From Desulfuromonadales bacterium (GTDB lineage Bacteria; Desulfobacterota; Desulfuromonadia; Desulfuromonadales; BM103), in NCBI GenBank assembly GCA_030630015.1, contig DAOVNV010000046.1:1-12657 (forward strand): 12,657 bases of DNA. The letters are read 5' to 3'. How positions within the stretch are numbered: the first letter of the stretch is position 1; each line of letters begins with the position of its first letter. Below the pieces are notes generated by a model. The model was not told the DNA's origin. It worked only from the letters and a program-made list of their open reading frames with translations, and did no database searches. The position numbers and the translations under genes were made by a program. This document shows, piece after piece, positions 1 through 8,172 of this stretch.

Positions 1-2058
1 GAATATCTTCAGGATTTCATCGAGGGTCTGCTGCAATGTCCCACCGCTGGCCACGGCATGAGCGGCATCGTAAAGGACGCTGAGTTGTTCCCGGGTGGCG
101 GTGTGGCTGATGGTGACTGTGCCGAAGATGTCGAAAACACTCTCCATCCGGCTGCCGCGGGCAGACAGATAATTGTCGATAATGATGCGTGCCGGCGCAG
201 CACCGACCGAGCCGGCCAGGGTCAATTCGGCAAAACGCTTCAGCTTAATCAACTCCTGTTCGGACAGGCTGCCCTTTTCGTCGATTTCACTGTCGCCAAG
301 GTAGCTGGTGATGGCTGCATGGGCTTGTTTCTCACCGATGAACTTGGTCATCATGTTGACGAATTCCATAATGTTGGGCGCCTTGGTGATCCGGGTGCGG
401 TGCAGAGGCTCCTTCGGCTTTTCATAGACATCGACGAAGTTGGCGATCTGTTCGATTTCCGCCGGTTTCTGGATGGTCAGCAGGGACACAGCGACAAAAC
501 TGCCGATGTTGAGGAACATCGTCCAGAATAGGGAGTGGGACCAGATGTCGAATCCCCCCAGCCCGAACAATTCACTGGGCTTCAAGATCTGCAGGCCGAA
601 CAGCCCTTGGTCGATAATTGACTGGCTCAGCCAGCCCGCTTCAACGAAAGAGGGGACCAGCAGGGTGTAAAACCAGGTCACGAAACCGAGGATCAGGCCG
701 GCCGACGCGCCGCGAAAGGTCGCCCTGCGCCAGTAAAGGCCGCCGATGACAGACGGAGCGAACTGGGTTGCTGCTACGAACGAGATCAGCCCGATGTTGA
801 CCAGGGCAGCCGATTCCCCGAGCAGTTGGAAATAGGTGTAGCCCAGGAAGATAACGAGGACGATGCACAGCCGCTTCAGGTTGATCAGCAGGCCCGAAAG
901 ATCACGTACGCCGGTATGGAATTTGAGGATGACCGGTATGAGCAGGTGGTTGAGGATCATCGTCGAAAGGGCCACCGAGGAGATCATCACCATGCCGGCC
1001 GAAGCCGAGAAGCCGCCAATGAAAACCAGCAGGGCCAGCCACAATTGGCCGTCCTGCAGCGGCAGGGTCATGACGAAAAAGTCGGCGTTATATGTGTCGC
1101 CGTTGTACATCAGCAAACCGGCCAGAGCGATCGGGATGACGAACAGGTTGAGGATGAACATATAGGCCGGAAAGCTCCACATGGCACGCCGGATATGTTC
1201 TTCACGGCAGTTTTCAACCACCATGATGTGAAACTGCCTGGGCAGGAACATCACCGCCATCATCGAAACGAAGGTCATGGTGAACCAGTGTGCGTAGCCA
1301 TTGCCTTCAGGGCCGATCAACAGCAGGTTGCTGCGTTCCGGAAAGCGTTGCACGAAGCTATGAAAGATATCGCCAAAGCCGTCGAACATCCCGAAAGTAA
1401 CGAAAATGCCGGCAGCGACAAAAGCGACGATCTTGACCACGGATTCCAGGGCAATGGCCGCAACCAGACCCTCGTGGCGTTCCGAAGAATCCAGGTGGCG
1501 CGCTCCGAACAGGATGCCGAATATCGAAAGGATCACGGCTATGGCAAAAGCCGTGTCAAACCTGAAGCCAAGCTTGGGCAGATAATGAATGGACGCACCG
1601 GTGCCGATCAAGGGATCTGAGAGAAGGTCGAAGGTCCGCGCCACGGCTTTCAGTTGCAGGGCGATGTAGGGCATGATGCCGAGCACGGCGAACAAAGTGA
1701 CGATGGCACCCAGAAAGGCCGATTTCCCGTACCTGCTTGAGATGAAGTCGGCGATGCTACCGATATTCTGCTCCTTGCTGATACGGACTATTTTGCGCAG
1801 TAAAAACCACCAGGAAAAGGCCACCAGGGTCGGGCCGAGATAGATGGTCAGAAAATCGATGCCGCTGGTCGCTGCCCGGCCAACGCTGCCGTAAAAAGTC
1901 CAGGACGTGCAGTAGACGGCCAGGGACAGGGAGTAGACATTGGCGTTGTCGATCAGGCTGCGTCCGAGGGCGTAGCGTCGGTCGGCATAAAATGCCACCG
2001 CGAACAGAAGCCCGAAATAGATCAGGGAGATCGAGACGACGATGTCGACCGGGATCAT
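1..2058 (-). CDS. SLC5 (sodium:solute symporter)-STAC-GAF sensor histidine kinase, N-terminal 686 residues
   Basis: The minus-strand frame is open from an ATG at 2058 to the window edge, where it is cut off. Residues 1 to about 500 form a polytopic membrane domain with the sodium:solute symporter pattern, for example a GSVGRAATSGIDFLTIYLGP stretch near residue 50 and about 13 hydrophobic helices. After the last helix (near TMFLNIGSFVAVSLLTI) comes a soluble stretch with the STAC signature (ELTLAGSVGAAPARIIIDNYL-like, residues ~565-630). At about residue 655 a helix typical of the start of a GAF domain begins (REQLSVLYDAAHAVASGG). This is the architecture of CbrA-like kinases, in which an SLC5 transporter is fused through STAC to a kinase; the HisKA/HATPase part should lie beyond position 1. 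The start has a strong Shine-Dalgarno (GGAGGAG, 2064-2070, 5 nt spacing). It overlaps the stop of the upstream small membrane gene by ATGA. The transported or sensed solute cannot be told from the sequence. Confidence 0.9.
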   Translation of the reverse strand, partial: MIPVDIVVSISLIYFGLLFAVAFYADRRYALGRSLIDNANVYSLSLAVYCTSWTFYGSVGRAATSGIDFLTIYLGPTLVAFSWWFLLRKIVRISKEQNIGSIADFISSRYGKSAFLGAIVTLFAVLGIMPYIALQLKAVARTFDLLSDPLIGTGASIHYLPKLGFRFDTAFAIAVILSIFGILFGARHLDSSERHEGLVAAIALESVVKIVAFVAAGIFVTFGMFDGFGDIFHSFVQRFPERSNLLLIGPEGNGYAHWFTMTFVSMMAVMFLPRQFHIMVVENCREEHIRRAMWSFPAYMFILNLFVIPIALAGLLMYNGDTYNADFFVMTLPLQDGQLWLALLVFIGGFSASAGMVMISSVALSTMILNHLLIPVILKFHTGVRDLSGLLINLKRLCIVLVIFLGYTYFQLLGESAALVNIGLISFVAATQFAPSVIGGLYWRRATFRGASAGLILGFVTWFYTLLVPSFVEAGWLSQSIIDQGLFGLQILKPSELFGLGGFDIWSHSLFWTMFLNIGSFVAVSLLTIQKPAEIEQIANFVDVYEKPKEPLHRTRITKAPNIMEFVNMMTKFIGEKQAHAAITSYLGDSEIDEKGSLSEQELIKLKRFAELTLAGSVGAAPARIIIDNYLSARGSRMESVFDIFGTVTISHTATREQLSVLYDAAHAVASGGTLQQTLDEILKIF

Positions 2059-2318
2059 TGCTTCTCCTCCGGCGGCGACTCTGATGTGGAAGACTCTTCG
2101 ATCTCAGGGGGTTCCTTGCCCAGGTAGACGGAAAAGAAGTAGACGACCAGGATGGACAGCGGCCAGCCAACCAGCAGGTAAACAAGGATCAGAGGGATCC
2201 CGAAGATCAGTAGATCCTTGTTGAAGATGTGCAGGAATGGGTAGTTCAGCATGACCACGCCCAGGAAAAAGAAAATGACCCAGGCTTCATGCAACGGCAG
2301 GGTTGAGCGGGTTTTCAT
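2055..2318 (-). CDS. Small two-helix membrane protein (87 aa) coupled to the SLC5-kinase
   Basis: This 87-residue protein has two hydrophobic helices, at about residues 11-30 (EAWVIFFFLGVVMLNYPFL) and 36-64 (LLIFGIPLILVYLLVGWPLS). Its tail is charged, rich in Ser and Glu, and probably cytoplasmic (about residues 69-87). A GGAG ribosome site lies 7 nt before the ATG. The stop codon overlaps the kinase start (ATGA, 2055-2058), so translation is probably coupled and the two products are probably needed together. Size, topology and position resemble the small accessory subunits encoded before some sodium/solute symporters (DUF4212- or DUF3311-like). I do not recognise the exact family, so a role as accessory subunit of the sensor-transporter is inferred from context. 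Confidence 0.85.
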   Translation of the reverse strand: MKTRSTLPLHEAWVIFFFLGVVMLNYPFLHIFNKDLLIFGIPLILVYLLVGWPLSILVVYFFSVYLGKEPPEIEESSTSESPPEEKQ

Positions 2319-2326
2319 AACCAGAC

Positions 2327-2341
2327 TCCAGAATATCTGGA
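2327..2341. repeat. Inverted repeat over the Shine-Dalgarno of the small membrane gene
   Basis: TCCAGA-ATA-TCTGGA is a perfect 6-bp inverted repeat with a 3-bp centre. On the minus strand it covers most of the GGAG ribosome site (2326-2329) of the gene starting at 2318. It could be a small operator or an RNA hairpin masking the ribosome site; the sequence does not decide between them. Confidence 0.4.
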
Positions 2342-2363
2342 ATGGATGCTTATTGAAAAAAAC

Positions 2364-2392
2364 ATTATAGTCGACTGCGCGCTGTCTGTCGA
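2364..2392 (-). promoter_or_regulatory. Sigma70-type promoter for the small membrane protein/SLC5-kinase unit
   Basis: Read on the minus strand, a TCGACA -35 box (2387-2392) is separated by 17 bp from a perfect TATAAT -10 box (2364-2369). Transcription would start near 2357, leaving about 39 nt of leader that contains the inverted repeat and ribosome site. Only the -35 departs from consensus, at one base. Confidence 0.7.
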
Positions 2393-2576
2393 TACTTCAG
2401 ATGCACTTTTGTCGGAACTTAACGAAACAGGCACTTTCTGATTTCCTTAAAGATTATCAGGTGATACGTGCTTGTAAAGTTGAGGCCCGCATCCCTCTGG
2501 CCGATTGACCGTCTTTCGCGGTTCGTGGTAGTTTGAGAACAGTGGCCCGCCGCCGCCTAAGGCTATGGCGTGGCAA

Positions 2577-2688
2577 GCGCGAGGCGCGAGGTGCGAGGCG
2601 CGAAAATCTTTAAATCAGTGAGGCGTGAAAATTGAAATGTAAAAGATGGAAAAGAGTTTTTTCGCACTTCGCACCTCGCGCCTCGCGC
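2577..2688. repeat. Inverted-repeat element with 7-bp GCGCGAG tandem arms
   Basis: The left arm (2577-2596) and right arm (2669-2688) are perfect 20-bp inverted copies, each made of tandem variants of the 7-mer GCGCGAG/GTGCGAG. They enclose about 70 bp of AT-rich DNA, giving a MITE-like unit of about 112 bp. The right arm lies just upstream of the TPR lipoprotein gene and artificially lengthens its open frame at the 5' end. A related single arm recurs at 9311-9333. No transposase is visible, so mobility is inferred only from form and recurrence. The rest of the intergenic stretch 2393-2576 shows no gene. Confidence 0.75.
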
Positions 2689-2708
2689 CTCGGATATTAA
2701 ATTTTTTG

Positions 2709-4430
2709 ATGAAATTCTTGCAAAATACAACCCTGTTCCTGATTTTTGGGATGATCTTCCTGCTGTCCGGTTGCGTAGCTTTGGTGGCCACGGCACCGCC
2801 TATACTCCCAGTCGACACGCCCTATGTCTCGCAGCTTGACGATCCGGAATCGAATGCCCTGTTCCATTTTACCCGAGCGCAGTTGCTGCTGGGGGATGGC
2901 GATGTGGACGGAGCCATCAAGGCTCTGCAAGCTGCGATCGGGATAGACCCTGAGGCCGAGGAACTGCGTTTCAGGCTGGCGGAGATCTACGGCGAAGTCG
3001 GTCGGATGAAAGAGGCCCGGCGCAGTGTCGAGGATATCCTGATCAGCAACCCCGAATCGGTCAGGGCCCACCAGATTCTCGGCCATATTGCGCTTGGCAA
3101 CGGCGAGCCCGCGGTTGCTGCTAAACATTTTCGCACGGTTATGGAGCTGGACCCAGACAACGAGATGGTGCCATTGCAGTTGTCCATTGCCCTGGTTCGC
3201 ATCGGTGAGGCTGGTCAGGCAATCGAGGAACTCAAGCACCTGCTCGAGAGGCATCCTGATTCCCGTCCCGGACGACTGACCCTGGCCCGACTCTACCGGG
3301 ATATGAACCTGAACATCCTGGCCGAAGAGCATTACCGATACCTGATCGACAACCTGACCGACATCGGTCAGGCCTACCTGGACCTCGGTTTCATGTACGA
3401 AGAGCAGCACGACTGGAAACTGGCGCTGGAGCTGTTTAACGAGGCGCTGCAAAAGAACCCGCACGATTTCGCCCTGCGCCACCATATCGCACGCATCTAT
3501 GTCGGCATGAAGCGATTCGACGACGCCCTGCGGGAATTGCAGACCATCGTTCACTTCGATGCGAACGACCTGGAAGCCCGCCGTAAAATCGGCCTGGTCT
3601 ACATGGAACAGGAGCGTTGGGACGACGCCATCGACCTGTTTAAAGATCTGCTCGTCCGAGATCAGGATATCGATGCGGCGCGCTACTATCTTGGCAGCAG
3701 CCTGGAGCGCACGGAGCGATGGGACGAGGCGTTCGAGGCTTTTTCGGCCATTCCTGAAACCTCGGCGCTTTACGAAGATGCCGTTTCTCACATGGGTTTC
3801 CTGCTCATGCAGACGGATCGTCTCGATGAAGCGGTCTCTCTGCTCGAGATGCAGATGGAGATGGGAGGGGCACGGCCGCAGTTTTTCTACTACCTGGCAG
3901 CAATCCATCTGACTGAAAAACGCCTGAACGAGGCACTGGCGGTCCTGGAGCAGGGGACACAGCGTTTTCCGGACAATACCGACCTGCTCTATCAGGAAGG
4001 TCTCACCCTGGAGAGGATGGGACGTCACGACCAGGCGATTGAAGTCATGCACAAAGTGATCGCCCTGGATGCAAAACATGCCGAGGCGATGAACTTTGTC
4101 GCCTATGCCTACGCTGATACGAATACCAATCTCGACGAAGCTCTCACCCTGGTCCAGCGTGCGATCAAACTCAAGCCGGCCGGGCACATTCACGACACCC
4201 TGGGCTGGGTTTATTACCGGTTGGGGCGTTTCGAAGAAGCACGTCAGTCAATTGAAGAAGCCAGTCGGCTGCTGCTAGAAGACGAGGTCGTACTCGCCCA
4301 TCTCGCTGAAATTTACATGAGCCTCAAGGCATTTGAGCAGGCGCGTGACATTTGCCGGCGCCTGCTCGAACTCGACCCGGAAAATACCTTTGCGAAGGAA
4401 ATGCTCGATGCGCTTGATGCTTCGCCCTGA
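2709..4430 (+). CDS. TPR-repeat lipoprotein (573 aa, about 15 TPR units)
   Basis: The protein opens with a lipoprotein signal peptide (MKFLQNTTLFLIFGMIFLLSG, lipobox LSGC, Cys22) and then consists almost wholly of about 15 tetratricopeptide units of ~34 residues (e.g. HDTLGWVYYRLGRFEEARQS near the C-terminus). TPR arrays bind other proteins, so a scaffold or assembly role at the cell envelope is likely; the partner is unknown. The frame is also open from an ATG at 2646. The 21 extra residues are encoded by the GCGCGAG repeat and would put a basic, non-hydrophobic stretch before the signal peptide, so I choose 2709. Neither start has a convincing Shine-Dalgarno. The 3' end overlaps the following lipoprotein gene by 23 bp, which suggests co-translation and a shared envelope task. 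Confidence 0.9.
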   Translation: MKFLQNTTLFLIFGMIFLLSGCVALVATAPPILPVDTPYVSQLDDPESNALFHFTRAQLLLGDGDVDGAIKALQAAIGIDPEAEELRFRLAEIYGEVGRMKEARRSVEDILISNPESVRAHQILGHIALGNGEPAVAAKHFRTVMELDPDNEMVPLQLSIALVRIGEAGQAIEELKHLLERHPDSRPGRLTLARLYRDMNLNILAEEHYRYLIDNLTDIGQAYLDLGFMYEEQHDWKLALELFNEALQKNPHDFALRHHIARIYVGMKRFDDALRELQTIVHFDANDLEARRKIGLVYMEQERWDDAIDLFKDLLVRDQDIDAARYYLGSSLERTERWDEAFEAFSAIPETSALYEDAVSHMGFLLMQTDRLDEAVSLLEMQMEMGGARPQFFYYLAAIHLTEKRLNEALAVLEQGTQRFPDNTDLLYQEGLTLERMGRHDQAIEVMHKVIALDAKHAEAMNFVAYAYADTNTNLDEALTLVQRAIKLKPAGHIHDTLGWVYYRLGRFEEARQSIEEASRLLLEDEVVLAHLAEIYMSLKAFEQARDICRRLLELDPENTFAKEMLDALDASP

Positions 4431-5250
4431 CCGGCCGGCCCTTCCGCCCTGGCTGCTGTGCTGCATGTTGATCGTCATCCTGCTCGGTGGCTGCGCCCCG
4501 GTTTTGAAGACGGATGGCCGCATGTCCGCTCCGTCCATTGAAGGCGAACGTTTGCTGACCGAGTGGGCCGCACAGGCCGGCCGCTACCAGTCGCTGCAGG
4601 GCCTGGCCAAGGTCAAAGTCAAAACTCCGCAGCGCTCGACTGGAGGCACCCAGGTCATAATCGCCCGGCGTCCCGCTCAATTGCGGACGGAGACCCTGAG
4701 CCCGTTCGGGACGACGCTGCTGCTGCTGGCGACCGACGGTGCCAACCTCGGCGTCCTGGTCCCGTCGCAGAACAGGTATTATTTCGGCCGGGCCGATGCC
4801 AACAATATCGGACGGTTCACAAGAATTCCGATCAGTGCGGACGACCTGGTCAACGCCCTGCTGTACAATTCGCCCGTTCTGGCTTTCGACGATATGAAAA
4901 CCTGGCAGCTGCCCGACGGGAGTTGGCTGCTCGAACTGTCGAGCTGGGGACGTCGCCAGGAACTGGTCTTCGATCCCCAACGCCGGCTGGTCGAGATGCG
5001 CTATTTTGACGGACGCCAACTGATTCTCAAGCTGGCTTATACAGAGTTCCCTGCCGATGGACCGGTCTTCCCGCAGCGCATCGAAATGGATATGCTCGAA
5101 TATGACGTTGAAGCCAGCATGGAATTTTCGGAACTGGAACTCAACCGCACTCTGCAGCCCGGCCTGTTCCGCCTCGATCCGCCGCCAAGCGTCGAACCCT
5201 ACGATCTTGACCAGGCCCCGTACAGTACCGACAAAGACGGTGAAAGGTAG
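4408..5250 (+). CDS. LolB/DUF4292-like outer-membrane lipoprotein (280 aa)
   Basis: A lipoprotein signal with lipobox LGGC (Cys29) precedes a domain of about 250 residues. That domain has the pattern of LolB-like/DUF4292 proteins: an N-terminal helix (GERLLTEWAAQAGRYQSLQG), then a beta-rich fold beginning with AKVKVKTPQRSTGG. Family members are thought to form a half-barrel that holds lipid. The start at 4408 is preferred because AAGGAA lies 7 nt upstream (4395-4400). An upstream in-frame ATG at 4333 would place a charged segment ahead of the signal peptide. The gene starts inside the end of the TPR lipoprotein gene, and the pair is probably one envelope unit. The stop codon TAG (5248-5250) is formed at the edge of a palindromic repeat. 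The lipid-carrier role is inferred from family resemblance and is not certain. Confidence 0.82.
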   Translation: MRLMLRPDRPALPPWLLCCMLIVILLGGCAPVLKTDGRMSAPSIEGERLLTEWAAQAGRYQSLQGLAKVKVKTPQRSTGGTQVIIARRPAQLRTETLSPFGTTLLLLATDGANLGVLVPSQNRYYFGRADANNIGRFTRIPISADDLVNALLYNSPVLAFDDMKTWQLPDGSWLLELSSWGRRQELVFDPQRRLVEMRYFDGRQLILKLAYTEFPADGPVFPQRIEMDMLEYDVEASMEFSELELNRTLQPGLFRLDPPPSVEPYDLDQAPYSTDKDGER

Positions 5251-5340
5251 GGGCACGGCATGCCGTGCCCATGTTGGGCCATTGCGCCCGGTCTTAATGT
5301 TTGAACCGAAGATCACCAGGGCACGGCATGCCGTGCCCCT
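5248..5340. repeat. Paired GGGCACGGCATGCCGTGCCC palindromes
   Basis: Two identical 20-bp perfect palindromes, at 5251-5270 and 5319-5338, flank 48 bp of unrelated sequence. The left copy is preceded by TAG, which serves as the stop of the lipoprotein gene. The right copy is followed by CTA, so the pair as a whole also has mirror ends. A third copy with both ends is at 8169-8196. The arrangement resembles REP/BIME-type interspersed repeats. Confidence 0.85.
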
Positions 5341-5350
5341 ACGGTTTTTT
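5319..5350 (+). terminator. Possible intrinsic terminator built from a palindromic repeat
   Basis: The right palindrome forms a GC-rich hairpin and is followed 6 nt later by six T residues (5345-5350). That is a plausible but imperfect rho-independent terminator, because the T-run is not directly at the stem base. It lies between the two-lipoprotein unit and the ABC substrate-binding gene and would separate their transcription. Confidence 0.4.
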
Positions 5351-5373
5351 CGCGTCCCGATTTTGGAGTAAAA

Positions 5374-6987
5374 ATGCGTTTTCTAGTCATCCTGTTATTC
5401 CTGTTCCTGACCGCCTGCAACCAGCAGGACAGCGGTACCGTACCGGCCGAGGGCGAAGCGGCGAAGCCGGCGCACGGTGATACCATCCTGATGGGTTCGA
5501 TCGGTGAGCCGAGCACTCTGCTGCCGGTGCTGGCCTCCGATTCGGCGTCGTCCGATATCAATGGCCTGGTTTACAGCGGCCTGGTGCGCTATGACAAGGA
5601 TCTGCAGATCGAGGGTGATCTGGCCGAGTCCTGGGAGATTTCCGAAGACAACCTGACCATCACCTTCAAACTGCGCAAGGATGTGACCTGGCATGACGGC
5701 CAACCGCTCACGGCCGATGACGTGATGTTCACCTACCAGCTCTACATCGACCCCGAAACGCCGACCGCCTACGCCGAGCGCTATCGGCAGGTCAGCAGCG
5801 CCGAAGTGGTCGACTCCCATACCTTCCGGGTTCACTACGCCAAGCCGCTGGCGACCGCCCTGATCAGCTGGAGCCTGGCGGTCCATCCGAAGCACCTGCT
5901 CGAAGGGCAGGACATCACCAAGAACCCGCTGGCACGCCACCCGGTCGGCACCGGACCCTACCGGTTCGCCAAGTGGGATGTGGGCGAGAAGGTGGTGCTC
6001 GAAGCCAACCCCGATTATTACGAAGGCCAGCCCTATATCCACCGGGTGGTCTACCGCATCATCCCGGACCAGTCGACCATGTTCCTCGAACTCCAGTCGA
6101 AAGGTCTTGACTACATGGGGTTGACGCCGCTGCAGTACACCGACCAGACTGATACGCTCGCTTTCCGGCGCAACTTCAACAAGTATCGCTACCTGGCCTT
6201 CGGCTACACTTATCTTGGCTACAATCTGCGCCGGCCCATGTTCCAGGATAAACGGGTGCGTCAGGCGTTGAGCCACGCGATCAACAAGCAGGAGCTGATC
6301 GACGGTGTGCTGATCGGCTTGGGTCAGGTTGCGACCAGCCCCTACAAGCCAGACACCTGGCCCTACAACCCGGACGTTGCACGCTACCCCTATGACCAGG
6401 AGCGAGCGCGCACCCTACTTAACGAGGCTGGCTGGATCGATACGGACAAGGACGGCATCCTTGATCGGAACGGCGAACCTTTCGCCTTCACCATCGTCAC
6501 CAACCAGGGCAATGAACAGCGCATCCGCACCGGTGAAATCATCCAGCGCCGTTTCCACGAGGTTGGCGTCGACGTCAAACTGCGGGTGATCGAATGGGCG
6601 TCCTTCCTCAAGGAGTTCATCAACCCGGGTAATTTTGACGCCACCATTCTCGGCTGGTCGGTTTCCCTCGATCCCGATTCCTACAATGTCTGGCATTCGA
6701 GCAAGACCAATCCCGGCGAGCTGAACTTCATCAACTTCAAAAATGACGAAGTCGACGAACTCCTCGAACGCGGCCGCCGTACCCTGGACCAGGCCAAGCG
6801 CAAACAGATCTACGACCGCTTCCAGGAAATCCTTGCCGACGAGCAACCCTACACCTGGCTCTACGTCCCCGATTCCCTGCCGGTGGTCGCCAGGCGTTTC
6901 CGTGGCATCGAACCCGCCCCGGCCGGGATTATGTATAATTTCCATAAATGGTGGGTGCCGGCGAGTGAGCAGAAATATGCGCGTTAG
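5374..6987 (+). CDS. Peptide/oligopeptide ABC transporter substrate-binding lipoprotein (family 5)
   Basis: This 537-residue protein has a short lipoprotein signal (lipobox LTAC, Cys15), an acidic Ala/Glu/Pro linker, and a full SBP_bac_5 domain. Family hallmarks are visible: the opening GSIGEPSTLLPVLASDSASS, then LAESWEISEDNLTITFKLRK and VTWHDGQPLTADDVMFTYQL, then VGTGPYRF, and KDKRVRQALSHAINK-like and VVARRFRGIEP segments near the end. Such proteins capture peptides (in relatives also nickel, sugars or opines) outside the inner membrane and deliver them to a DppBC-type permease. Length is normal for the family. GGAG lies 5 nt before the ATG. The permease follows after about 210 bp of repeat-filled spacer, an unusually wide gap for such a pair. 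Confidence 0.93.
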   Translation: MRFLVILLFLFLTACNQQDSGTVPAEGEAAKPAHGDTILMGSIGEPSTLLPVLASDSASSDINGLVYSGLVRYDKDLQIEGDLAESWEISEDNLTITFKLRKDVTWHDGQPLTADDVMFTYQLYIDPETPTAYAERYRQVSSAEVVDSHTFRVHYAKPLATALISWSLAVHPKHLLEGQDITKNPLARHPVGTGPYRFAKWDVGEKVVLEANPDYYEGQPYIHRVVYRIIPDQSTMFLELQSKGLDYMGLTPLQYTDQTDTLAFRRNFNKYRYLAFGYTYLGYNLRRPMFQDKRVRQALSHAINKQELIDGVLIGLGQVATSPYKPDTWPYNPDVARYPYDQERARTLLNEAGWIDTDKDGILDRNGEPFAFTIVTNQGNEQRIRTGEIIQRRFHEVGVDVKLRVIEWASFLKEFINPGNFDATILGWSVSLDPDSYNVWHSSKTNPGELNFINFKNDEVDELLERGRRTLDQAKRKQIYDRFQEILADEQPYTWLYVPDSLPVVARRFRGIEPAPAGIMYNFHKWWVPASEQKYAR

Positions 6988-6992
6988 AGGCA

Positions 6993-7145
6993 GGGGCGAG
7001 TGGCTGGTGGCGAGAACAGCCTGAAGTCAAAAGCATCTCACGCAGAGTACGCAGAGTACGCAGAGATAATCTTGATGCAGAAAAGCAAACCCCAGACTTT
7101 TTAGTTTTGCTTGTGTTTACTCTGCGTACTTTGCGTACTCGAGTG
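6993..7145. repeat. Repeat-filled spacer with inverted 9-bp CGCAGAGTA tandems
   Basis: Six bases after the substrate-binding gene's stop is a GCGAGTGGC-containing scrap (6996-7004). Three tandem copies of the 9-mer CGCAGAGTA follow (7041-7067, last copy diverged). About 50 bp further on is an inverted set of the same units (7118-7140), so the segment can fold into one long hairpin. The spacer between the arms also contains imperfect inverse matches (AAAAGCAAAC and GTTTTGCTT). This looks like a miniature inverted-repeat element, and I see no gene or clear promoter here. Confidence 0.75.
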
Positions 7146-7197
7146 AGCAAAGCGAACGGGCGTGAGGCGGTTTTAATAACATAAGTCAGAAACAATT

Positions 7198-8172
7198 ATG
7201 CTGGTTTATTTATCCAAAAGATTACTGATGATGATTCCCATGCTGATCGGTATTACGTTGATCAGTTTCGTGGTGATTCATCTGGCGCCCGGCGAGCCGA
7301 CCGACCTGCAGACCGATCTCAATCCGGAAGCGAGCATCGAGATGAAAGAGCGGCTGCGGGCCCAGTACGATCTCGATAAGCCGCTCTACGTGCAGTATGG
7401 CAAGTGGCTGTCACGTCTGGTCAGACTCGATTTCGGCGACTCCTTCTCCCAGGACCGGCGGCCGGTTCTGGAAAAGATTTTCGAGCGGATGCCGATCACC
7501 ATCCTGATCAACGTCCTCTCGATTGCTCTGATTCTCGTTGTATCGGTGCCGATCGGCATCATGTCAGCGGTCAAGCGCAACTCACCGTTCGACCGCGGCA
7601 CCACTGTGTTCGTCTTCCTCGGTTTTGCCATGCCGTCCTTCTGGCTGGCCCTGCTGCTCATGGATTTTCTCGGTGTGCGTCTCGGCCTCTTCCCCATCTC
7701 GGGTCTGCGTTCGATCGGCTATGAATACATGAGCTGGGGAGGGCAGCTGCTCGACTCGATTCACCACCTGATCCTGCCGGTGTTCATCTCGGCCTTCGGC
7801 GGACTGGCCGGCTTCTCCCGCTACATGCGCTCGAACATGCTCGAGGTTATCCGCCAGGACTACATCCTCACTGCGCGTGCCAAGGGGCTTTCCGAGCGGA
7901 CGGTCATCTACAAACACGCCCTGCGCAACGCTCTGCTGCCGGTGATCACCATCCTCGGCCTGTCGGTCCCCGGCCTGATCGGTGGCAGCGTCATTTTCGA
8001 AACCATTTTCGCCATCCCCGGTATGGGCAAGCTCTTCTATGATGGCGTTATGATGCGCGACTACCCCCTGATCATGGGTATCCTGGTTATCGGCGCCGTT
8101 CTTACCCTGGTTGGCAACATGCTTGCCGATCTCAGCTACGCCATCGCGGACCCGAGGATCAGGAAAGGGTAG
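7198..8172 (+). CDS. DppB/OppB-type ABC transporter permease
   Basis: This 324-residue inner-membrane protein has the DppB-type start (MLVYLSKRLLMMIPMLIGIT, first helix) and six predicted helices. The periplasmic loop after helix 1 carries PGEP and YDLDKPLYVQYGKWL. The cytoplasmic EAA loop that docks the ATPase is intact (about residues 215-249; TARAKGLSERTVIYKHALRN followed by LLPV). It ends normally for the family (YAIADPRIRKG). It would form half of the membrane channel for the substrate-binding protein encoded upstream. The usual DppC partner and the DppD/DppF ATPases are not in the window, so function needs subunits encoded elsewhere. No good Shine-Dalgarno precedes the ATG at 7198, but this start fits the family N-terminus. 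The TAG stop is the first triplet of a palindromic repeat. Confidence 0.93.
   Translation: MLVYLSKRLLMMIPMLIGITLISFVVIHLAPGEPTDLQTDLNPEASIEMKERLRAQYDLDKPLYVQYGKWLSRLVRLDFGDSFSQDRRPVLEKIFERMPITILINVLSIALILVVSVPIGIMSAVKRNSPFDRGTTVFVFLGFAMPSFWLALLLMDFLGVRLGLFPISGLRSIGYEYMSWGGQLLDSIHHLILPVFISAFGGLAGFSRYMRSNMLEVIRQDYILTARAKGLSERTVIYKHALRNALLPVITILGLSVPGLIGGSVIFETIFAIPGMGKLFYDGVMMRDYPLIMGILVIGAVLTLVGNMLADLSYAIADPRIRKG

Noticed and set aside
826..1620. Plus-strand open frame of 264 codons
   Set aside because: It lies opposite the membrane part of the SLC5-kinase, is very His/Gln/Asp rich and matches no family; it is the antisense shadow of the kinase gene.
2646..2708. Upstream start of the TPR lipoprotein
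   Set aside because: The extra 21 residues come from a repeat arm and would precede a normal lipoprotein signal peptide.
2697..4193. Long open frame of 498 codons on the minus strand opposite the TPR gene
   Set aside because: It mirrors the TPR gene, has no recognisable domain or ribosome site, and its composition (rich in Gln, His, Val) is typical of an antisense frame in GC-rich DNA.
7041..7140. Possible CRISPR-like array of short repeats
   Set aside because: Units are 9 bp, directly abutting and with no spacers, so they are a simple tandem/inverted repeat.
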